This document shows positions 9,228 to 17,394 of a stretch of 45,487 nucleotides of DNA, piece by piece. Made by a program: the position numbers and the translations under genes. The notes beneath the pieces are model-generated. The model did not search any database, was not told the origin of the DNA, and worked only from the letters and a program-made list of their open reading frames with translations. Every line of letters begins with the position of its first letter. Position 1 is the stretch's first letter. The DNA is from Candidatus Omnitrophota bacterium (GTDB lineage Bacteria > Omnitrophota > Gorgyraeia > Gygaellales > Profunditerraquicolaceae): positions 1 to 45,487 of the forward strand of contig JAUYBI010000008.1 of NCBI GenBank assembly GCA_030693145.1. The letters are read 5' to 3'.

Positions 9228-10649
9228 TTAACTTAAATTTAATAATACAGTAAAACTAAATTTTGCTCCCTGCCCGTCCTGGCTCTCTGCCCAAATTTTA
9301 CCGCCATGCAATTGCACGATTTCTTTGGCAATGGATAAACCGATGCCTGTTCCGGTGACATCTGTAGCCACTCTTTCACCGGTCTGATAAAATTTATCAA
9401 AAATTTTTGATAATTCATCTTTGGCAATTCCCGCTCCGGTATCCTGCACACTAACCACTATTTCCCGATCATTGTGCAATTTAGCCTCCACCGTAATCGT
9501 GCCATTATTCGGAGTAAATTTAATCGCATTGCCAATTAAATTATTTAAAACCTGAATTATTTTATCCGGGTCAATTTTCACCTCTGGTAAATTTACCTGA
9601 GGCTTATTTACAATCGCCACGAATTTCGCATTGGCCCAGGCATTCAACCCTTCGATAGCTTCACTAATAACTTTATCAATCGCGCAGGCGGTTAATTGGA
9701 TATTCATCTTGCCTGCCTCCAGTTTTGAAAGATCCAACAAATCATTGATCAAAAGGCTTAAACGCTTGCAGTTCCTGGAAGCAATCGCAAGAAACTCCTG
9801 CTGATTATCTGAGAGCTCGCTCCCAGTATCACTAAGCAGAAGGGTTATCGCTTTATCAATAGAGACCAAAGGTGTTCGTAATTCATGGGTTACGTTCGCA
9901 ACAAAGCTCGCTTTTAGCCGGTCTATTTCCTTCTGTTTGGTGATATCGCTTAAAATAGAAACCATACCTACGGTCTGGCCATTTTCATTTTCAATGACCG
10001 CGCTGCTGGCCCTGATAGTCTTTGTGGTTTCATTATTCTGGCTTAATAATTCAATCTCTTTACCTTCTTTGTTTTTGGAATCCTTAACCAAAGACAGCAT
10101 CTGTTCTTCCTTCAGGCTCTCACCTACAGGTTTACCGATCTTGTCTTTTCTGGCAACACCCAGGAGCCTTTCCGCAGCGGGATTCATCATCACCACCTTG
10201 CCTTGAGCATCTACCACCAGCAGGCCTTCGGCAACACTGCGGATCACCGCGTCTGTTTGTTTTTTATCACTAAGTACCCGGTTATATTTATCCCAGACTA
10301 TCTCTTCATTTTTACTATTCTTTTCAATAATGCTCTCATATTTTTTACTCACTTCTTTGGTAGTTTGTTCTATTCTCTTATTCAGCTCCTGGCCGAATAT
10401 ATCCGCTACGATCTTGGTAACTTCCTGACAGTTCTGCTGAGAATCTAATACTCCGCTTACCTGCTTAAAAACAGCCTGTTTTATTGATTCATCGTCAACA
10501 AAACTAGGAACCAGGAGCCCTTTGTTTCTTCGAGCATCCTCTTCTCTTAACCTTGCTTCTTCTGATAATTTTGCCCAATGAATCAATAATAACGCAATGA
10601 TTATACTGGCGATAGGCGTTATAATATAGATTAGGGTTAATAGCGGCAT
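9228..10649 (-). CDS. PAS-domain sensor histidine kinase
   Basis: PAS region; HisKA FVANVTHELRTPLVSIDKAI; HATPase DTGAGIAKDELSKIFDKFYQ and GTGIGLSIAKEIVQLHGGKIW. Confidence 0.94.
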   Translation of the reverse strand: MPLLTLIYIITPIASIIIALLLIHWAKLSEEARLREEDARRNKGLLVPSFVDDESIKQAVFKQVSGVLDSQQNCQEVTKIVADIFGQELNKRIEQTTKEVSKKYESIIEKNSKNEEIVWDKYNRVLSDKKQTDAVIRSVAEGLLVVDAQGKVVMMNPAAERLLGVARKDKIGKPVGESLKEEQMLSLVKDSKNKEGKEIELLSQNNETTKTIRASSAVIENENGQTVGMVSILSDITKQKEIDRLKASFVANVTHELRTPLVSIDKAITLLLSDTGSELSDNQQEFLAIASRNCKRLSLLINDLLDLSKLEAGKMNIQLTACAIDKVISEAIEGLNAWANAKFVAIVNKPQVNLPEVKIDPDKIIQVLNNLIGNAIKFTPNNGTITVEAKLHNDREIVVSVQDTGAGIAKDELSKIFDKFYQTGERVATDVTGTGIGLSIAKEIVQLHGGKIWAESQDGQGAKFSFTVLLNLS

Positions 10650-10767
10650 AGGAATAGTAATAGGTTAATGCACAAAATCACTTCTTACTTTGACAGGCTT
10701 TCTTTATATATTATCAATAACCCTGCGTTTGTCTATTGATTTTACTAGACCAGACCAGGCCTGACTT

Positions 10768-10858
10768 TCAACAGTAGGATGGGCTTAAACCCTTTCAACA
10801 GTAGGGTGGGTTTAAACCCACCCTACTGTTGAAAGTCCGCAGGATTTATTATAATGCC
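10768..10858. repeat. GTTTAAAC-centred palindromic repeat, copy 3
   Basis: TCAACAGTAGGATGGGCTTAAACCCTTTCAACAGTAGGGTGGGTTTAAACCCACCCTACTGTTGAAAGTCCGCAGGATTTATTATAATGCC. Confidence 0.87.
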
Positions 10859-10875
10859 TACTAAATAACTTTTAC

Positions 10876-11808
10876 TCAAGGTAATTGTTCAGAGTAAACA
10901 TAAGTATATAATGCGGCCCTGGCGATAAAATTCTTGGAGGCAACAGCGTTGGGATTTGCATGCTTGGTCAACACGCAAATTAAAAAATCCCCTTTACAAC
11001 TAAATACTATTCCCGCATCATGGCAGACACTGCGCTCTAAACCCGTCTTGTGGGCGACGGTGACATCCACCGGTAAATATCTTGGGATCCGGTCGTTAAC
11101 GCGCTGCAATTTTAAAACCCTAAGGCATTTCTCAGAAAGATCCCTGCTGATCAGCTTCCGGCGATAAATCTGCTCCAGGAGCAAAGCTATATCTTCGGCA
11201 GTCGTATAATTTTCAATACCCCGGTCCCTTAAGTTAAAATCGGCAACTCTTCTGGAGAGGTTGGTGTTCTTTAACCCCAGAGAATTAAAAACACTGTTTA
11301 AATAATCAATGCCGACCATACTGGTGAGCATGTTCGTAGCCGTATTATCGCTGTCCTCAACCATCAGCCCGATTAATTCTTCTACAGTAAAAGTAACGCC
11401 GGGCCGGATATCCTTTAATATGCCTGAGCCGGGAAATTTATCACTATTCTTTAGAACAACCTGGCGATCAAGTTTAATCCTGCCTTCTTTAGCGGCAAGA
11501 AAACAGGCGGACATAATCGGCACCTTCGCCAGGCTGGCTGAAGGAAACAACCCGCTTTTATTATAGGAGATCTCCCAATTAAACCGCAGGTCCTTAATTA
11601 CAATTCCCACTTCACCTTTAAAATACCTTATTTCATTAGTTAGTTTCTGCTTAAGTACCTGCCAAGCAGCTTTTCTTTGCTCAAGGACAGCCTGTTGCCT
11701 TTGGGCCTCCCGGAAATGAGTATAATACCGGTAAGCAAAAAGTGGCCCGCAAATTAATAATGCCCCGATAAATATGACGCTGAGTGTTTTCTTGCCTGTT
11801 ATCGCCAT
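10876..11808 (-). CDS. Class A beta-lactamase-like serine hydrolase, membrane anchored
   Basis: SASLAKVPIM (SxxK), EDSDNTA (SDN), AHKTGLERS (KTG). Confidence 0.88.
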   Translation of the reverse strand: MAITGKKTLSVIFIGALLICGPLFAYRYYTHFREAQRQQAVLEQRKAAWQVLKQKLTNEIRYFKGEVGIVIKDLRFNWEISYNKSGLFPSASLAKVPIMSACFLAAKEGRIKLDRQVVLKNSDKFPGSGILKDIRPGVTFTVEELIGLMVEDSDNTATNMLTSMVGIDYLNSVFNSLGLKNTNLSRRVADFNLRDRGIENYTTAEDIALLLEQIYRRKLISRDLSEKCLRVLKLQRVNDRIPRYLPVDVTVAHKTGLERSVCHDAGIVFSCKGDFLICVLTKHANPNAVASKNFIARAALYTYVYSEQLP

Positions 11809-11815
11809 TTACTTT

Positions 11816-12187
11816 TTAAGAATTTTGTTCATCAACCCAAACTAATTTTTCTGTAACCGGAACGCGGATGAAGGTATCCGGCTCCGTAATTGCAATACTG
11901 GATTTCATGGCTGAGGTATCCGGTTGCCTGACGGTAGCAGTTGATTCCGTGGCTGTGGTGCCCGGCTCCCAGCCTTTAGCCGCCATAGATATTTCTGCAG
12001 GATAATATTGAGGCTCTAACTCTTCCGCTTTGAAAAAAACCTGGCGGGGAGCTTCAAAATTTTCCGACAGCTGGTAGCGGTCTTTTCCATCCCACTTTAC
12101 GCCTACAGTTGCGCTTACTGCGGCATTAATTTTCCCCTCTCCGCCGATACTGGTAATTGTCTCCCGATCAAAACGATAGGCAAACAA
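11816..12187 (-). CDS. Hypothetical protein, possibly 5'-truncated
   Basis: Open frame to a plausible TTG start, no signal peptide, no family recognised. Confidence 0.4.
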   Translation of the reverse strand: MFAYRFDRETITSIGGEGKINAAVSATVGVKWDGKDRYQLSENFEAPRQVFFKAEELEPQYYPAEISMAAKGWEPGTTATESTATVRQPDTSAMKSSIAITEPDTFIRVPVTEKLVWVDEQNS

Positions 12188-12265
12188 TGGGACCGTTTCT
12201 ATTTTTACTTATTCAATTTATTCTTACAAAAAAGCTCCGCTCTTTGTGTATCAGGAATTTTAAGA

Positions 12266-12598
12266 TTAATGGTTTCTGCGAGACGCGTAGGTAAAAGGTA
12301 AAAAGTAATTCCGCCAAGAACTTTCAGAGGACATAAACTGGTTTACCCCGAAGAAATAATCAACCATTGCTTCTCTCATACGGGTAATTTCCTTCAAGTG
12401 AGCATAATTTTTTTCATTATCTAATGTCAAATCGATTAATTCTAGAGCTCGTTCAAATGCCTTTTGAGAATAATCCGCATTTTTCTTTATTCGCCAGTTA
12501 AGCGCTCTCTCAACCTCACTGCCAATATTTGCCATTTGCTCTAAGAATGATAGCTGACTCCAGCGGCCTGCAGCTAGGTCTTTATGTTGATAACTCAT
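12266..12598 (-). CDS. Small helical protein co-encoded with DUF5674-like gene
   Basis: LSFLEQMANIGSEVERALNWRIKKNADYSQKAFERALELIDLTLDNEKN...LKEITRMREAMVDYFF; overlaps the upstream gene by 4 nt (ATGA). Confidence 0.65.
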   Translation of the reverse strand: MSYQHKDLAAGRWSQLSFLEQMANIGSEVERALNWRIKKNADYSQKAFERALELIDLTLDNEKNYAHLKEITRMREAMVDYFFGVNQFMSSESSWRNYFLPFTYASRRNH

Positions 12599-12957
12599 CT
12601 TTTAATCCTTTTTACGACTATCGCAATAATCTTCTTGCGCATTTCTTCATTCTCTATGCCGCGGCTTCTATTCCCCTGAGATGGACGCATATTAATCATG
12701 GAATCAAATTCAACAAAATCGTCCCCCTGAATTTCTGGATAAAGATTAATACCCCAAAGGCTTTTTTGTTTTGAGCCATCTTCCAAAAGCAATGCTTCCA
12801 GGTCAGAATGAAGTTCAGCATCAACTGCAATCAACTCTCTCTCAACATCAACAACAACCTTTACTAAATTACCAAAAGTAGCTTCGGCCATCTGCTTAAG
12901 CTCGCCCAACAATAATGTTTCTATTATTATTTTCATGAACCAATTATACCTCAACAA
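12595..12957 (-). CDS. DUF5674-like protein
   Basis: KQMAEATFGNLVKVVVDVERELIAVDAELHSDLEALLLEDGSKQKSLWGINLYPEIQGDDFVEFDSMINMRPSQGNRSRGI. Confidence 0.75.
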   Translation of the reverse strand: MLRYNWFMKIIIETLLLGELKQMAEATFGNLVKVVVDVERELIAVDAELHSDLEALLLEDGSKQKSLWGINLYPEIQGDDFVEFDSMINMRPSQGNRSRGIENEEMRKKIIAIVVKRIKR

Positions 12958-12985
12958 AAAGCCCTCCGCAAGTAATTTACCTGCC

Positions 12986-13057
12986 TTTCAACAGTAGGGG
13001 AGGTTTAAACCTCCCCTACTGTAATTGATAAAAGTCCGTAGGGTTTATTATAATGTC
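12986..13057. repeat. GTTTAAAC-centred palindromic repeat, copy 4
   Basis: TTTCAACAGTAGGGGAGGTTTAAACCTCCCCTACTGTAATTGATAAAAGTCCGTAGGGTTTATTATAATGTC. Confidence 0.85.
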
Positions 13058-13085
13058 ACTTGCAGGCAGGCTTACAGAAGGCTTT

Positions 13086-13354
13086 TCTCCAACCTTACGA
13101 AAATCACAAGGTTGGAGATTTATTTAGGGAAAAAAATTTTCCTGAACTGTTGGGCTTGCGGCTGCCCCCACCCAGCCGCAAGCCTGAACATTTAAAAGAG
13201 GGGCGGGATTTTTATCTTGCTTCGCAAGATTATTTATTTGGTAAATATATTAAGAATGTTTAACGTACCTTTTAAGCATGTTACGCTTGTAACAGATAAG
13301 TTACAAGACACCCCGCGCTTAAAGGAATTGCGCGGGTGTTGTCTTCGTAGACAA
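13086..13354 (+). other. Array of seven consecutive hairpin-forming inverted repeats upstream of an HTH-nucleotidyltransferase gene
   Basis: TCTCCAACCTT/AAGGTTGGAGA; GGAAAA/TTTTCC; GGCTTGCGGCTG/CAGCCGCAAGCC; ATCTTGC/GCAAGAT; CTTGTAAC/GTTACAAG; ACACC-CGCGC/GCGCG-GGTGT; TTGTCT/AGACAA. Confidence 0.75.
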
Positions 13355-13364
13355 GGAGAATGTT

Positions 13365-13958
13365 ATGAAATTTAACGCTTCATTAATAGCTATATTAAAC
13401 TCAAAGACAAAACTAAAAATCGTTAAATTCTTATTAACTCACGAAGCTTCAATGAGCGAAAGAGAAATTGCTTCTATTTTAAAAGTATCTCATATGAGCA
13501 TTAATAGAACGATGCGGGAATTGTCAGAAGTAAACTTTGTCAATTTTGTCACCATTGGCAAAGCCCATTTATGGAAAGTTAACCGCAAAAGTTATGCTTT
13601 TAAAGTGTTGTCTGAATTTATCAAAGGTGTTTCTCGTATAAAAGATCCTTTGGATGACCTAAAAAATATTATTTTAAAGAGTACCCCTAAAGCCTTAGTA
13701 AAAAAAGTGGTTTTATTTGGCTCTGTTGCTAAAGGTGCGGGAAAATTAGACAGCGATATTGATGTTTTTTTCTTAGTCAAGGATAACAAAGACAAAGAAA
13801 AACTTGGTTTTGCCTTGGAGAAATTATCAAATGCTTGCCTCGAAACCTACGGAAATAGACTATCCCCGTATATATTAACTGAACAAGAAACGAAGAAAAA
13901 GGCAAGACAGAAGTTTCTTTCGGAAATAAATAAGGGCATAAAAATATTTCCCTTCTAA
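13365..13958 (+). CDS. wHTH plus MNT-type nucleotidyltransferase domain protein (no HEPN partner next to it)
   Basis: HTH SEREIASILKVSHMSINRTMRELSEVNFV; NTase VVLFGSVAKGAGKLDSDIDVFFLV (GSxxxGxxxxDSDID). SD AAGGAG at 13353. Confidence 0.88.
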   Translation: MKFNASLIAILNSKTKLKIVKFLLTHEASMSEREIASILKVSHMSINRTMRELSEVNFVNFVTIGKAHLWKVNRKSYAFKVLSEFIKGVSRIKDPLDDLKNIILKSTPKALVKKVVLFGSVAKGAGKLDSDIDVFFLVKDNKDKEKLGFALEKLSNACLETYGNRLSPYILTEQETKKKARQKFLSEINKGIKIFPF

Positions 13959-14035
13959 AAGGATCGGAATAACACCAAAATTTAAAACAAATACTTAATA
14001 ATAAAAACTAAACCTGAGAAACTAATGGCCAATAC

Positions 14036-14265
14036 TGAGATAAAGAGATGGGCAGTCGAGATTTATTCGGCTATTTTGCAAGGAAGGGATTGTTTCGTCG
14101 CGCCTTCGGCGCTCCTCACAATGACTATATATAAAATCTTTCCCTAACTCTTTGACACATCGCAACATAAAAATAGCCCTAGATGCTTACTGCATTCAGG
14201 GCTATCGTTATCTCTCATTCTTAATTTTGAGAGATTTATTTGGCTCCCCACTGTGGACTCAGAAC
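14036..14265. repeat. tRNA-Asn-derived direct repeat, copy A (flank plus tRNA 3'-end-like core)
   Basis: GAGATTTATTCGGCTATTTTGCAAGGAAGGGATTG...CTTTGACACATC...TTGAGAGATTTATTTGGCTCCCCACTGTGGACTCAGAAC parallels copy C at the real tRNA-Asn. Confidence 0.85.
14167..14204 (-). terminator. Terminator-like hairpin in repeat copy A
   Basis: TAGCCCT...AGGGCTA flanked by an A-run on + (T-run on -). Confidence 0.65.
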
Positions 14266-14693
14266 ACTACAGGAAGCGCCTCTCTAAGTGCAAGGAAATA
14301 CATATACTTGTGAAGATGTATCGGCGACGCGGCCAAGACACCGCCATCAGTTTATATGACCCTTTGCCCGCCCGGCCACTGCCGCCCCCGCCAGTCTACA
14401 AGAATATTGTAGCCATGGCCGTCCGAGTTCAGGAATATTTGGTAGAAAACCCTCAAAGAACACAAACTGCCGCTGGAAACCATTTCGGCGTCACCCGGGC
14501 CCGAGTATCCCAGCTCATGACGATCCTCGAGAAGATCCCGGCCGACCTCATATCCAGCCTAAAAACCACCGAAGACCAGACCCTCATCAAACGATTCTCC
14601 GGCAAAACCCTGCTACGTATTGCCGGAATAAATGAGCTTTCTGACAGAAAGCTTTACATAAAAAGCATGACCAAATCTTCCAAAGGCGATTAA
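14253..14693 (+). CDS. Small HTH protein with GTG start inside the tRNA-like att core
   Basis: (M)DSEHYRKRLSKCKEIHILVKMYRRRG; HTH NPQRTQTAAGNHFGVTRARVSQLMTILEKIP; C-terminal LIKRFSGKTLLRIAGI. Confidence 0.75.
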   Translation: MDSEHYRKRLSKCKEIHILVKMYRRRGQDTAISLYDPLPARPLPPPPVYKNIVAMAVRVQEYLVENPQRTQTAAGNHFGVTRARVSQLMTILEKIPADLISSLKTTEDQTLIKRFSGKTLLRIAGINELSDRKLYIKSMTKSSKGD

Positions 14694-14881
14694 GCCATTC
14701 GCGAAGTTTCAATCCAACTTTCACAAGAACAGCTAATATCCTGCCAACAATCGCCGCACCACCCAACCCAACCGGACAAACCTGTTTCCACAACAAGGAC
14801 ATGTTGAGGAAGCAGAATATATCGCGCTGATCATAAACCACCAACGGAGCATAGACGACTTAAATAAAACTATTAACCATT

Positions 14882-15706
14882 TCATCCTTTTATCCTGCTA
14901 TATAAAAATGTCGCGATAAAAAAGATAAAATTAACCATAACGATCGTTGCGCCTGATGGAAGATTTAAAACATACGATGCGAATATGCCGATAATAACCG
15001 AGACGACCGCAAACACTCCGGCAAGAGCGATGGTCGCACGGAAACTTTTGACTATCTGCAAAGCGGATATCGCTGGCAAAATGATCAAGCTTGAAACCAG
15101 CATCGTGCCAACAATCTTGATCCCCATGACAACAATAAGCGAAGTCAATAGTATCAAGATTTTGTTGACCATTTTAACCTTAATACCGGACACCTGAGCG
15201 TATTCCTCATCAAAAGTAATGGCAAACAAATCATGATAGAAAAGCGCTATGACCAACACCACCAAAAGAGAAATCACCACTGTCATCCAGACCTCAAGGC
15301 CGCTAACTGAAAGTATATTGCCGAAAAGATAACTGAAGAGGTCCACATTAAAACCGCCAGCAGTACTTGCAATGATCACGCCTAAAGCAATGCCAAATGA
15401 TGAAACCAGCCCAATTGCCGCATCGCCATAAACCCGAGCTTTTTCATTAAGCTTGAGAATAACCAACGACGCTAAACCTACAAGAGGAATTGATACAACC
15501 ATCGGCTGGGCGCGCAAAAGAAGAGCTATCGCTACAGTAGCAAAGCTTACATGGGCGAGACCGTCACCAATAAGCGAAAACCTACGTAAAACAAGAAACA
15601 CCCCTAAAAATGAGCACCCTATTGCCATAAAACATCCAGCGATTATAGCGCGCTGAATAAAGGCGTATTGTAGCGCTTCCTGAATTTGTTGTAAAATATT
15701 GAACAT
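14882..15706 (-). CDS. znuB: Zinc/manganese ABC transporter permease
   Basis: ABC-3 family membrane pattern: FNILQQIQEALQYAFIQRAIIAGCFMAIGCSFLGVFLVLRRFSLIGDGLAHVSFATVAIALLL. Confidence 0.9.
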   Translation of the reverse strand: MFNILQQIQEALQYAFIQRAIIAGCFMAIGCSFLGVFLVLRRFSLIGDGLAHVSFATVAIALLLRAQPMVVSIPLVGLASLVILKLNEKARVYGDAAIGLVSSFGIALGVIIASTAGGFNVDLFSYLFGNILSVSGLEVWMTVVISLLVVLVIALFYHDLFAITFDEEYAQVSGIKVKMVNKILILLTSLIVVMGIKIVGTMLVSSLIILPAISALQIVKSFRATIALAGVFAVVSVIIGIFASYVLNLPSGATIVMVNFIFFIATFLYSRIKG

Positions 15707-15707
15707 A

Positions 15708-16454
15708 TTAATGCCTGTGACAAATAATATGCTGTCCGGCTCCGAAATAGTCGGTCATTTTCGGAGATTTACAAAACTCCTCGAAAGTTCCAAAGAATAT
15801 TATCTGTCTGTCTAAATAAAGTATCTTTGATGCGTATTTACCAATAGAAACAACATCATGAGATACAAAAAAAACGGTTACTTTCCTTTCCTTATTAAGC
15901 TTCTGCAGAGTCGCATAGAACGCCTCTCGCGACTGCGGGTCAAGAGCAACGGTTGGCTCATCAAGAATAAGTATTTCCGGCCTATGCACAAGCGCGCGAG
16001 CCAACAGAACCCGCTGTTGTTGGCCTCCGGAGAGTCTGCCTATTGGACGGTCTTTAAGATTAGTAATTCCGAGAATCTCCATGGCCTCTTCAGCCGCTAT
16101 ATAATCCTTACGAGACAACCGCTTGGGAAATTTCTTGCAACAATACACCCCCGATACAACTATCTCTTTAGCAGTGGCTGGAAAACGCTGATCAAGAAAA
16201 GACATCTTCTGGGGAAGGTACCCCACATGCTTCTCTTTTGTAAAGCAAGAGAACCCCTTCCCCAGAAAATAAACCTGACCTTCATACGGCACTAACCCTA
16301 AAAGTGCTTTTATCAGTGTAGTCTTGCCTGAACCGTTAGGCCCCACGACGCCAACATAGTCGGCGGGGGCCGCCTCAAAACTAACGCCAGAGAGCGCTTC
16401 AATTCCGTTGTATTTAACGGTTAAATTTTTAACTTCAACTATCTTCATTGACAT
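15708..16454 (-). CDS. znuC: Zinc/manganese ABC transporter ATPase
   Basis: VVGPNGSGKTTLIKALLGL; LSGGQQQRVLLARAL; ILILDEPTVALDPQS. Confidence 0.93.
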   Translation of the reverse strand: MSMKIVEVKNLTVKYNGIEALSGVSFEAAPADYVGVVGPNGSGKTTLIKALLGLVPYEGQVYFLGKGFSCFTKEKHVGYLPQKMSFLDQRFPATAKEIVVSGVYCCKKFPKRLSRKDYIAAEEAMEILGITNLKDRPIGRLSGGQQQRVLLARALVHRPEILILDEPTVALDPQSREAFYATLQKLNKERKVTVFFVSHDVVSIGKYASKILYLDRQIIFFGTFEEFCKSPKMTDYFGAGQHIICHRH

Positions 16455-17368
16455 TCAAGGCCGACCCTTAACTTTTTCAGATTGTTTTCCATGATATCGA
16501 TAAAAGTACGCCCTCTGCTTAATTCATCCTTGCTGACGTTATGCGCGCCGTGAAGAAGCTCGAGTTTTGCCCCGGTCTCCTGTGAAATCACGCGGGCAAC
16601 TTTAGGATCAAGCAACTCTTCGAAATAAATGTATTTAATCCCTGACCCCTTTAACTTATTAATAAGCTCCACAATGGCTTTGGGGCTTGGTTCGGCGTTA
16701 GGCGAAAATCCATCATACGGAGAAACGTGCTCCAGCCCGTAACGTTTCGCGAAATAGCCAAAAGCAAAATGCCCGCCGTAAATGATAGTCTTGTGTTTGC
16801 AGGTTGAAAGGGTTTCTTTAAAACGCTTATCAAGGTCAGCCAGTTTTTCGTTATACTCTTTGGCGTTATTTAAATAAAAAACCCTATTTTTTGGATCTTT
16901 CTGAACTAACGCCCGCGCAATGGTATTAACCATAACTTGAGCATTTGCTAAATCTAACCAAATATGCGGGTCTTTGCCGCCGCCGTGATGCTCGGGCTCT
17001 TCATCATGACCTTCTTCCTCTGCGAGTTCAATACCCTTGCTCGCATCAACGACTATAAGATTCTTGTTAGATACACCTTTAAGCATATCCTCTGCCCACG
17101 GTTCCATGAATTTGCCGGTGTAGATAAAGACATCGGCCTTGTTGATTCTTACGATATCCTGGGGTTTTGGTTCAAAAGTATGTGATTCAACTCCAGGGGG
17201 AAGAAGCAGTGAAACATTGACACTGTCTTTCCCAACCTGCTTCGCGAAATCATATGTCGGGAATAATGTCGTTACAATTTCGAGCTTGGCATTAGAAGCC
17301 TGCGCATAAGCCAAAGCTCCTCCCAATAAGAACATAAACAAAAAAGCTGTTACGACTTTTTTCAACAT
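16445..17368 (-). CDS. znuA: Zinc ABC transporter substrate-binding protein
   Basis: TLFPTYDFAKQVGKDSVNVSLLLPPGVESHTFEPKPQDI; His-rich EEEGHDEEPEHHGGGKDPHIWLD. Confidence 0.92.
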   Translation of the reverse strand: MLKKVVTAFLFMFLLGGALAYAQASNAKLEIVTTLFPTYDFAKQVGKDSVNVSLLLPPGVESHTFEPKPQDIVRINKADVFIYTGKFMEPWAEDMLKGVSNKNLIVVDASKGIELAEEEGHDEEPEHHGGGKDPHIWLDLANAQVMVNTIARALVQKDPKNRVFYLNNAKEYNEKLADLDKRFKETLSTCKHKTIIYGGHFAFGYFAKRYGLEHVSPYDGFSPNAEPSPKAIVELINKLKGSGIKYIYFEELLDPKVARVISQETGAKLELLHGAHNVSKDELSRGRTFIDIMENNLKKLRVGLECQ

Positions 17369-17394
17369 ATCGCACCTCTGTTAAAAGATACTTT

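Noticed and set aside
13030-13070. RNase P RNA-like AAAGTCCG string
   Set aside because: It is the tail of the GTTTAAAC repeat, recurring at other copies; no other RNase P RNA elements follow.
13060-13263. 67 aa ORF MQAGLQKAFLQPYENHKVGDLF...
   Set aside because: Entirely overlaps the hairpin series, has no recognisable family, and begins at the end of a repeat; noncoding structure explains the sequence better.
14587-14844. Minus-strand 85 aa ORF opposite the small HTH gene
   Set aside because: Low-complexity antisense translation; the + strand ORF has a clear HTH and a paralog.
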